From Trichostrongylus colubriformis (lineage: Eukaryota > Nematoda > Chromadorea > Rhabditida > Trichostrongylidae): a stretch of DNA of 64,000 nt. The position numbers and the translations under genes were made by a program. Under the pieces are notes generated by a model that was not told where the DNA came from, made no database searches, and saw only the letters and a program-made list of their open reading frames with translations. How positions within the stretch are numbered: position 1 is the stretch's first letter; each line of letters opens with the position of its first letter. The stretch spans positions 25,789,686 to 25,853,685 of the forward strand of contig OZ022261.1 of assembly GCA_963978905.1 (NCBI GenBank). Direction: 5' to 3'. This document shows, one piece after another, positions 55,650 to 64,000 of this stretch.

Positions 55650-56781
55650 ACTATGCAGCACCCCCTAACGCTACGCCTCCTGCATTTTTTTCTTTCACTA
55701 CAGATTGAGACTATCAACTGCCTGTGTTTGTAATTTTAACGAAATAATTCACCACAAGTCAACATACATCTATTGTATTAGAGACAACCGTGTCCCTCCT
55801 GCCCTACCGTTTGGTGGTTTCCGCGCAGTAATCAAGTGCTTTGTTGCCTTGCTACACAGCCATTGACCATGTCCCGCTAATGGCATTGCTTATTATTTTA
55901 CAAATACATTATCACGTTTGTAACCCTATTGAAATCCACAATGTTACTTTCAGACAAATACTCGATTGCTCGAAAGTGCGACGTCTAACACTCAACTAAA
56001 TGTCTACATTGGTAATGTAGGGTCCGACTGGTGATCAAAATGTGTCTTTCTAGCTAGGTTCCTAATTAGAACACGTTACATTATATTATAAGATACGGTG
56101 GTGATTCAAAATGAACTTTTTCGACTGTATGAAATTTTACTTATGAATTGTGTATATATTCATTTTTACATGATACTGTTCGCTTGAGAGTGAATCATTT
56201 CAAATAACTCGAGAGGTTGGAGTGGACTACGTTACAAGACACATTCAGAGGTTGTCACAAAGCCTCTCATCGTAAAAATACTGAGGAGCATTCGCCAAGT
56301 ACGAACGAAAGGCGTTTCCGTGCACCGGAAAGTAAAGCCATTCACGACATGAGCGCTCTCTCAAAGCACTTTTTACATCACATAGGAACCAGTCATGTGT
56401 GCAACAGGGCACCCAAAATGGGTCAGACCATGAGAGGAGGCGGCATCTGTGCTTCTTAGCACGAGCACAATTCACAACAGGACACACCGAGTAACCTTTG
56501 CTTTAAAGAATAGAAAAATGGCTCTTCGTACAGTAGCTGGCTGCACCTGCCTGTTACCAGATAGGTGAGGTGTGGTGCAAATCACTCGAAGTCGCTTCTC
56601 ATTGCATTCTGAACAACTGGAACATATTACTTCCGCAAACACCGCTCTTAGTGGAACCTTCCTCAGATGGTGTAAAACATATTAGATCACCCCGGAGCCA
56701 TTTCGTGAAATTGCCTTTTTTGTTGCAGGCTCGAAGTTTGAAACTTCCCCAAAAATCTAATAGTACCGGTCGCCCTCTTCG
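55650..56781. other. noncoding, nothing recognised
   Basis: No gene, RNA or repeat relationship was recognised. Confidence 0.4.
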
Positions 56782-57011
56782 GGGTGTATATCACTAGGAC
56801 AAAACCGTCGCGTGGCCGTGTTCTGCACGCGACGGGATGGTGCGAGCTATGCGCGCCATATTGGATGGGTCTTGAAGCGATGACACTGCTCTACGCCTCA
56901 TTCTATGCGTAATCGCTTCAGGACCCAACTAATGCGGCGCGCATAGCTCGCACCATATCGTCGCGTGCCGAACACGGCCACGCGACGGTTTTGTCCTAGT
57001 GATATACACCC
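56782..57011. mobile_element. fold-back MITE, GCGAGCTA family, with clear target duplication
   Basis: A 230-bp element from GGGTGTATATCACTAGGACA to the matching inverted end. The duplicated target GCCCTCTTCG lies at 56772-56781 and 57012-57021 (10 bp, or 9 if one G belongs to the end). The arms include CCGTCGCGTGGCCGTGTTC, GGTGCGAGCTATGCGCGCC and TTGGGTCCTGAAGCGAT-type sequence. This is the best-preserved family member and fixes its ends. GGG/CCC termini and a 9-10 bp duplication point to Mutator-type mobilisation. Confidence 0.85.
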
Positions 57012-57451
57012 GCCCTCTTCGTGTCTGCACCATGACCAATAGTTTCTACAGGTTTCAGATAAATTCGATAGAAATGTTCATGAATTTTCCTACAAGCTTA
57101 CACAAGGAACCATGACTGCATAACGCTTCCAGTAGCTAAAATGTTTTTGAGCCTCTATGGAGGCGAACGGTAAAAACAAGGTCGGTTGAATCAATCATGC
57201 AAAAAACTTCACCGAAACCACGTAAAAGTGTGCTCCACTGAGAGAGCCCGTCGTGGACGAGTTACCCTCACATCCGCAATACGGCAAATTTGGCTCCACT
57301 GAGTATTCGATGTATATACGTTGGCTTTCACTAGGTATTCTGATGTTTACGCGTGCCGCATAACAACAGATCTTTTCCCGTTTGAATAAATAACTTTTTA
57401 CTTTTTGTTCTCAATTTGCTTCCGTAAGCAGTTTTTTCTCATGTTTACCTT

Positions 57452-57900
57452 TTAGGGGGTCAAATAAAGTCGGGGGAGATGCAACTTTGCTTCGACTTCG
57501 AAGCTCCTTTCCCTCCCTGGGCTTAAGCTAGAATTGATATCCCCTCTTCCCACATGAAAAAGCATCTGTCAAAGCATAGGTTTCATCTGTTTAGCCTAAG
57601 CCTAGGGAGGGAAAGATGCTTTGACGTGGATGAGAGTTTTGCGTCCCCCCCCCCGACTTTAATCGACCCTTTTAGGTGCTATCGCTACGAAAAGGAGGGG
57701 GGGGGGGGGGGGAGGGCATCCCACTATGGACATAATTTTTATTCAAGCCTGGAAGAGGAAAAATACCCCTTCTTCCCTCACTAAGGCTTGGGCAAAAAGT
57801 ATACTCTCGAGTGTGCAAAATGACCTCTCAAAGATCCCTGCATGATGTTTACTTGGGCAAATTTTTAAAAGACCCCCCCCCTCTTTGCGATAGCACCCGT
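57452..57900. repeat. two adjoining fold-backs with long G/C tracts
   Basis: The first palindrome, about 57452-57680, pairs AGGGGGTCAAATAAAGTCGG with its right-hand complement, and TTTCCCTCCCTGGGCTTAAG with GCCTAAGCCTAGGGAGGGAA. The second, about 57676-57900, pairs GGTGCTATCGCTACGAAAAG and an adjoining G run of about 18 (57697-57714) with a C8 tract and CTTTGCGATAGCACC. They share a few bases at their junction. The words AGGCTTAGGCT and CCTAAGCC recur near 53395 and 58270. The frames here (61-76 codons) are palindrome artefacts. Confidence 0.65.
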
Positions 57901-58606
57901 TTTGTTGGGAATTTGTTTTTCGATCCACTTCAGTGCACTAGTGCCTGTGTCGAGCTTGGAGTAAGTTAAGTTTTCCTAGATGTTGCTGTGAACTTTCGGG
58001 ATATGCAATAATTTTGGGTTTTGCTCAATAGCACGGGTTAATGGTGGAAATGCTGATGCGCTGGTTCCACTCACTCCAGATTCCTTCCTCTCACTGGGCC
58101 GTAGCCTGAGGTAGATTACTATCACCCCTGTTTAAATGAAAAAAAATCCATTGTCGTTACGTCCAATAAAAATTTGTTGAATCTTGGACGCTGAGGGAGT
58201 TAGGGGGGGGGCAATGTCGAATTTTGCAAGAAACGATTTTGATGAGGTAAATTCGTGTTTTTTATCCTGTGTTAGCCTAAGCCTGGAGGAAGGAGATTCT
58301 CTTCTCTTTGGCTCAGGTGAATTCGTGTAATTGGTTGTTTAGTGTAGTTGAAGCGAATTTCTCGTAATATACTAATGGACGAATAATTTAATCGTTTTCT
58401 TAGTTAATTAGCTGTATCTAAGCATAAATTAACCTTGAGAGTGCCTATAAGGAGAATTGGGCGCGACTTATGCCTTTGTCGAGTGCCCCTCCCTAATTCC
58501 AGTAGCACCAACTCTTAATTGTTATACGAGCGTCCTGCCTTCGTTGCTTGCTTTACCGCTGTTTTGATACGACCGTTAAATCGTAATGTTATTAATTGCT
58601 ATTCAG
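57901..58606. other. noncoding, nothing recognised
   Basis: No gene is recognised. It contains another G9 run near 58202 and a TAGCCTAAGCCTGG word shared with the fold-backs just upstream. Confidence 0.4.
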
Positions 58607-58707
58607 TGGTTCGACGTGGCGAATACTCTGATACTATTCATACTGTCATGGATGACGTAATCCATCGCCTCGATATAACTGCAGAAACTACCGTCGCACA
58701 AATTAAG
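58607..58707 (+). CDS. candidate internal exon of an unidentified gene
   Basis: Acceptor TTGCTATTCAG and donor ATTAAGGTATGA bracket a 33-codon open frame reading VRRGEYSDTIHTVMDDVIHR then LDITAETTVAQIK. The composition is protein-like and the splice context resembles that of the receptor exons. I do not recognise the protein, and no partner exon was found in the window, so this may be chance. Confidence 0.3.
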
Positions 58708-59502
58708 GTATGACAATTGAGCCTCTATTTTTTAGTGCTCAGGGTTTTTGTTCTGTAAGGTTTGGTTTCATATTCTCGTAATAACGAAGAGCCTGTGAGG
58801 AAGCAATAGTGAATACTGAATTTCGTTTTGGCGGTTCTATGTTTTGAACTAAGATCGGAATAGAATCTGCTCGGATTCCCCTTATCTGTTATTACCAAGT
58901 ATTTTGAATTTATGTTGGTGCTCCTCTCCCAAACCTGCGACGACGGTTTGGACGTTAACCCTTGACCAGCTTTCAAAAATACTGCATTAGGAGTCGAAGA
59001 AGCGCCCAAAGTTGCAAGTGCTTCGTTTCATGAAAGCGAAGAAATATCATTTCTCATCAAAATGCAGTATGGAAGCACACCCGTCACTGGGGCAAAGGGT
59101 GTATGTCAATAGCCGCGGACTCTTGCATCTAATTTGCTAATGGTGCACATGGTTCATAGCTGCCACCCTAGCACAGACCCTTCGGCGCATCTGCGTCCAA
59201 CAAGTCCACATCACTGAACCCTCATCTTTTCGTAATTGACAATTGCCATACAAAGGACCTTAATGAACAAGCACGGCAAATTACGGACTTTTGCAAGCCC
59301 TATTCTGTTTCACTGGCGAACCAAGCGTGGATCTGGCGATTTTTCCAGTTTTTGGCTTTTTTTTCTCCTCATTTTCAGCAATAGGAAACATTGCCACTTT
59401 GCTTCGGGCTGGTTGTGTTACAATCTTTCAGCAGGTGTGATACGAGCTATCGCTCAGTGATTTGTACTTTGTTTAATATGGTCCTTTATGTGGTAACCAG
59501 TC
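58708..59502. other. noncoding, nothing recognised
   Basis: No gene, RNA or repeat relationship was recognised. Confidence 0.4.
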
Positions 59503-59691
59503 GGGTTGGCCGGCTGACGCCGGCCAACCCTCCTGGACTCGGATTGGCCGGCGAAGCCGGCCAATCCTCGTAGGGGCGGCTTCGCCGCCCCGGCAGGGTG
59601 GCTTTGGGGCTTTCTGTTGTGTAGCGAGGAGCGACTCTCGGCTCGCCGCTGGCGCGGCGAGCCGACTTTCGCATGCGCGCTTCGCGCGCAT
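59503..59691. repeat. cluster of five perfect GC-rich hairpins
   Basis: Five stems in 189 bp, each perfectly paired with a 3-4 base loop. 59503-59530: stem GGGTTGGCCGGC, loop TGAC. 59541-59567: stem GGATTGGCCGGC, loop GAA. 59573-59591: stem GGGGCGGC, loop TTC. 59639-59664: stem CGGCTCGCCGC, loop TGGC. 59673-59691: stem ATGCGCGC, loop TTC. The first two stems are related; the others are not copies of them. The block is far more GC-rich than its surroundings. The minus-strand frames across it are low-complexity artefacts. No known family fits; it lies about 540 bp upstream of the tandem arrays. Confidence 0.9.
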
Positions 59692-60229
59692 TGCAGCAGG
59701 AATAGGCCCTGTGTATAGGGAGCGCACATAGCAGCAGGGAACGGATAATATGCGGCTTGTACATATTGTGAGCAAACCTCCAACGATCATCGGCTTTGGT
59801 TGAAACTAAGAGACACCACACCCATCTGTAACCTCTTCCCCACTGAAGGCAAAACCCCTTAAAAGAAAGGCAGGATTCGATCCGAACACAAAAATAGAAT
59901 TGAAGCACTTAGTAGTACCAAAGTAAGGAAGATGGATCGAAACGGTCAAAAAATCCAAGAAAGAAGACCCCCTTCCCATCGTTGATCCAAGTGTGTAAGG
60001 CACAATCGCAAAGGTGCGGCCACGCTAAAAGGAGCGGCAGCAGTTGGAGGTGTCTCATCGTGAGCGCTGAGGCGCTCCGTAGTAGTTGACTTTTGAGGAT
60101 TAAAAGTTTGGAGAGGACGTGCATGTATCAGTTCTATAAGAAACATTGACCTTAACTGATTGCCGAGAGATACATCTGATAATAACACACCACTCCCTAA
60201 TGGTAACCGAGAACAAACAGTCACTTTGT
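59692..60229. other. noncoding, nothing recognised
   Basis: No gene, RNA or repeat relationship was recognised in this interval between the hairpin cluster and the tandem array. Confidence 0.4.
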
Positions 60230-62110
60230 GAGTGTGGTACCATTATTGCAATTATGGCCGGGCTAGGCTTAGAACTTATGTACTCTATACACAGGGGGTT
60301 GACGTGTACAGAGTACATAAGTTTGGTGGGTTGACTCCTACCCAATCCTAACCTGCCCGACCTCCACACACCCGTACCTAATTTGCTTCTTGTGTGCTCC
60401 CTACATTTTGGTCTGTCCCTATCCAGTTCTTACTCGCACGACCTGAGCAGTCCCATTCCTGACCTTCCCAATTTTTGCAACCCAAGCGAGGGTTTATAAA
60501 TTTGAAAACCCATCGGTTTTGGTGCAGGCCCCGCCCATAGTGGGCGGAGATAAGCTTAAAACTTATATGCTCCGTACACATGACCCCTACCCAATCCTAA
60601 CCTGCGCGACCTCCACAGGCCCGTGCCTTATTTGCTTATTGCACCCTTCACTTTGGTCAGTCCCTCCCCAGTCCTTACATGCGCGACTTCAACAGACCCT
60701 TTCCTAACTTGCCCGATTCAGCACTTGAGCGAAGACCTGAATTCGTTTATTCATCGATTTCGGGCGAGCCCAGCCCATGATGGGCGGAGGTAGGCTTAGA
60801 ATTTATGTGCTCCGTACACTTATGTTTTCCTCTACGCTATCCTAACCTGCCCTACCTCTACAGGCCCGTTCCTAATTTGCTTCTTGTGTGCTCCCTTTAC
60901 TTTGGTCAGTCCCTTCCCAGTCCTTACATGCGCGACTTCAACAGACCCTTTCCTAACTTGCCCGATTTTCAGCACTTGAGCGAAGACCTGAATTCGTTTA
61001 TTCATCGATTTCGGGCGAGCCCAGCCCATGATGGGCGGAGGTAGGCTTAGAATTTATGTGCTCCGTACACTTATGTTTTCCTCTACGCTATCCTAACTTG
61101 CCCTACCTCTACAGGCCCGTTCCTAATTTGCTTCTTGTGTGCTCCCTACATTTTGGTCTGTCCCTATCCAGTCCTTACTCTCACGACTTCAACAACCCTT
61201 TCCTAACTTGCCCGATTTTCCGCACTTAAGCGAGGACCTAAATTCGTTTATTCATCGATTTTGGCGCAAGCCCCTCCCATGGTGGGCGGGGTTAGGCTTA
61301 GAACTTATGTGGTCCGTACAGTTGGTCCCTACCCAATACTAACCTGCCCGACCTCCACAGCCCGTGCCTAATTTGCGTTCCCTGTGTTCTGTGTTCCCTT
61401 TACTTTGGTCAGTCCCTTCCCAGTCCTTACATGCGCGACTTCAACAGACTCTTTCCAAACTTGCCCGATTTCCAACACCTGAGCGAGGACCTAAATTCGT
61501 TTATTCATCGATTTCGGCGCAAGACCCGCCCATGGTGGGCGGAGCTAGGCTTAGTTCTTATATGCTCTGTACGCTTAGGTCAGCCCCTCCCCACTCCTAA
61601 CTCGCGCGACCCTCCAGGATACAGTTGAGATGAGGCCCTACCAAGTCTTAACTTGCACGATCCCTACAGGCCCACTCTTGATTTTTTTTCAACCATTTCT
61701 GCGCAAGCTCCGCTCACGGTGGGCGGAGCTAGGCTTGGTCCTTAATGAGCTCCGCACACTTTGGTCAACCCCTACCCATCCCCAACTTGCCCGACCTCTG
61801 CACGTTGCAATTGAGTTGAAAGTAGATATGTGACAAAAAACGGACACATGCTTACACACACACACACAAACACACCAAACTTCTGGTTTTAGCTTGCCTC
61901 TCATGTGCTCCGTACATTTTGGCTTACCCCAACCCATCCCTAACTTGCCCGACCTCTGCAGGTCCATTCCTAGCCTGCCTGATTTTTGGAACCTAAGCGT
62001 GGACTTAAATTTGAGCACCGGCAGTTTCCGCGCAAGCCTCGCTCACAGTGGGCGGAGCTAGGCTTAATTCTTGTGTGCTCTGTGCGCTTAGGTCAGCATC
62101 TACCCAATTC
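60230..62110. repeat. tandem array, unit about 250 bp, seven to eight diverged units
   Basis: The marker TGGGCGGAG.TAGGCTTAG starts at 60541, 60781, 61032, 61283, 61536, 61720 and 62049, with a weaker copy near 60254, so the well-kept middle has a 251-bp period. Other unit words are CTCCGTACAC, TCCTAACCTGCCC and CAGTCCTTACATGCGCGAC, plus TTCGTTTATTCATCGATTT. Units at 60781 and 61032 are nearly identical. A CA-rich tract followed by CAAACACACCAAACTTCTG lies at 61850-61883, a word that also closes the next array. Open frames here follow the repeat and are not genes. Confidence 0.9.
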
Positions 62111-62249
62111 TAACATGCCCGACCTTTCCAGACAGCAGTTCAGTTGAGACATCATAACAATGGAATAGGGGTGTATGTGGTGCAGACAGGTTGTAAATGG
62201 TTGACGCTGGACTGTGGGAGTGACATGGGTACCCTCGGTGCGTCGCCAT

Positions 62250-62996
62250 TCGCCTTTCGAGGCTCCTTATCAGCCCTTCAGTTGCTATCACATCCGTTCC
62301 CTCACCATTGATATCCCCTTACCACCCCTACATTACCTTATAAATTCAGGATCCCAGCTTTGCTGCGACGCGAGATATGAATTTCCCGCCATTCGCCTTT
62401 CGAGGCTCCTTATCAGCCCTTATCAGTTGCTATCACTTCCGTTCATTCACCATTAATGTCCCCTTACCACCCCTACATTACCTTATAAATTCAGGATCCC
62501 AGCTTTGCTGCGACGCGAGATATGAATTTCCCGCCATTCGCCTTTCGAGGCTCCTTATCAGCCCTTATCAGTTGCTATCACTTCCGTTCATTCACCATTA
62601 ATGTCCCCTTACCACCCCTACATTACCTTAAAAATTCAGGATCCCAGCTTTGCTGCGACGCGAGATATGAATTTCCCGCCATTCGCCTTTCGAGGCTCCT
62701 TATCAGCCCTTATCAGTTGCTATCACTTCCGTTCATTCACCATTAATGTCCCCTTACCACCCCTACATTACCTTAAAAATTCAGGATCCCAGCTTTGCTG
62801 CGACGCGAGATATGAATTTCCCGCCATTCGCCTTTCGAGGCTCCTTATCAGCCCTTATCAGTTGCTATCACTTCCGTTCCTTCACCATTGATGCCCCTTA
62901 CCACCCCCTATGTTACCTTAAAAATTCAGGGTCCCAGCTTTGCTGCAACGCGAGATAGAAATTATGCGGTGAGCGGACAGACAGACAGACAGACAC

Positions 62997-63027
<31 letters not shown>

Positions 63028-63419
63028 AACACACCAAACTTCTGCTTTATATATAGAGTATGATTCAGGGTCCCAGCTTTGCTGCGACGCGAGGTATGAA
63101 TTTCCCGCCATTCGCCTTTCGGGGCCCCTTATCAGCCCTTATCAGTTGCTATCACTGTCGTTCCCTCACCATTAATGTCCCCTTTCCACCCCTATATTAT
63201 CTTAAAAATTCAGGGTCCCAGCTTTGCTGCGACGCGAGATATGATTTCCCGCCATTCGCCTTTCGGGGCTCCTTATCAGCCCTTATCAGTGCTATCACTT
63301 CCGTTCCCTCACCATTGATGTCCCCTTAACACCCCTACATTACCTTAAAAATTCAGGATCCCAGCTTTGCTGCGACGCGAGATATTATGCGGTGAGCGGA
63401 CAGACAGACAGACACACAC

Positions 63420-63454
<35 letters not shown>

Positions 63455-63485
63455 AACACACCAAACTTCTGCTTTATATATAGAG
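62250..63485. repeat. tandem array, 145-bp unit, with (ACAG)n tracts and a recurring terminal word
   Basis: The word CCCAGCTTTGCTGCGACGCG recurs at an exact 145-bp spacing (unit marks at 62351, 62496, 62641, 62786 and 62931), then at 63070, 63215 and 63358. The first four units are almost identical. The array is broken at about 62970-63062 by a (ACAG)n tract, ACAAACACACCAAACTTCTG and CTTTATATATAGAGTATGA; the same block closes it at about 63405-63489. The long repeating reading frames result because 145 is one more than a multiple of three, so successive units shift frame. They are not proteins. Confidence 0.95.
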
Positions 63486-64000
63486 TATGATGATTATCAT
63501 TTACGAATATCTGAGGGTTTAGTGATGTCGAGTTGTCCAACGCAAAAGATGCGTCGGACGGTCGGCATTAGTGTGGCAGCTACAAGCGCCCTATCGGTAA
63601 ATTAGCTGCAAGAGGCCGTGCCTAGCGACCGTGTCTCGGCTCAAACGTCTTTCAAAGATTACAGTTTATGTGGGAAATAACATATTCTTGAGACGATTTT
63701 GCAGGGAGAAAAATAGGTCCAACTTAGAATTTGAGGTTGTTAGAAGTGAAAGCAGGAGTACGGCTAGTTTAGTTTCATCGTCATGTTACCGTGGATATCA
63801 AAAAACGCTCTCAGCATTTTCTAAAAAATCTTTAGTGCAGAGCAATCTGGGTTTATCATGTAACGTCTTAAGCTATTAATGAGTGCATTTGCTCGGTAAA
63901 GACTTCTTTGAGTCTGACACAAGTGCTGCGAAACTGTCTGTTCTTTTTCTGGGTTAGTGTGGCTTGGGAGGAGGTTCCGTTTGTTCAGTAGAGGATAACA
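63486..64000. other. noncoding; contains an end of the 46678-type MITE
   Basis: About 63556-63636 carries GCGCCCTATCGGTAAATTAG, CTGCAAGAGGCCGTGCC and AGCGACCGTG, matching the arm of the 46678-46840 MITE (GTGCCCTATTGG..AATTAG, GGGGCCGCGCC, ACGACCGTC). Its left side pairs only weakly, so it is a diverged or partial copy. An 82-codon plus-strand frame (63631-63879) overlaps it and shows no motif. Confidence 0.4.

Noticed and set aside
59454..59908. Minus-strand frames of 105-140 codons over the hairpin cluster
   Set aside because: Length comes from the GC-rich, stop-poor hairpin block, with three overlapping frames open at once. The peptides are Arg/Ala/Gly/Pro-rich and match nothing I know.
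62214..63329. Series of repeating 74-96 codon frames with near-identical peptides
   Set aside because: They follow the 145-bp tandem repeat, change frame from unit to unit, and include the ACAG tract read as Q-T-D-R repeats. There is no independent coding evidence.
62346..63380. CRISPR-like regular repetition
   Set aside because: The repeated unit is the whole 145 bp with no unique spacers, in a eukaryotic setting without cas genes.

Overview
The window looks like nuclear DNA of a nematode, most likely a strongylid (hookworm-like) parasite. The case rests on the one host gene I can read, which has short exons, acceptors of the TTTTCAG type, and a product matching the invertebrate sex-peptide/myoinhibitory-peptide receptor (SPR) family. 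The rest fits too: RTE-type LINE, several mariner and Tc1 lineages, Penelope-like pieces and very many fold-back MITEs. Species cannot be fixed from the sequence alone. There are no prokaryotic operons, rRNA genes or CRISPR arrays. Most open frames of 60-120 codons are chance frames or translated transposon debris.

Layout. 1-10.8 kb: noncoding DNA with dispersed repeats, an AT-rich island holding a reverse-transcriptase fragment (6265-6929, minus), and a Penelope-type GIY-YIG endonuclease domain (8504-8956, plus) with one in-frame stop. 10.8-12.4 kb: a complete but dead Tc1-like transposon. 12.4-24.8 kb: almost featureless apart from fold-back MITEs. 24.8-26.1 kb: a palindromic mariner derivative split by a Tc1-family MITE; a second MITE of that family lies at 30.0-30.5 kb. 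28.9-40 kb: MITEs, dispersed repeats and old mariner remnants. 40.15-41.05 kb: a mariner copy with intact TA-flanked ends and a broken transposase.

41.4-51.5 kb (possibly to 52.0 kb): the SPR-like G-protein-coupled receptor, plus strand. Eight exons join in consistent phase and cover TM1 to TM7. Its sixth intron is about 7.4 kb and holds a decayed RTE element (minus strand, itself carrying a MITE), two tRNA-headed SINE-like copies, a palindromic mariner derivative and a truncated RTE tail. The N-terminal exon(s) were not found and the last exon is uncertain.

52-64 kb: a large TIR element with a tRNA-like core, a near-perfect 470-bp snap-back, further MITEs, a cluster of five short GC-rich perfect hairpins (59503-59691), and two tandem arrays (about 250-bp and exactly 145-bp periods) closed by (ACAG)n tracts. 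The elements do not form a functional system with the receptor. They record successive insertions, several with readable order.
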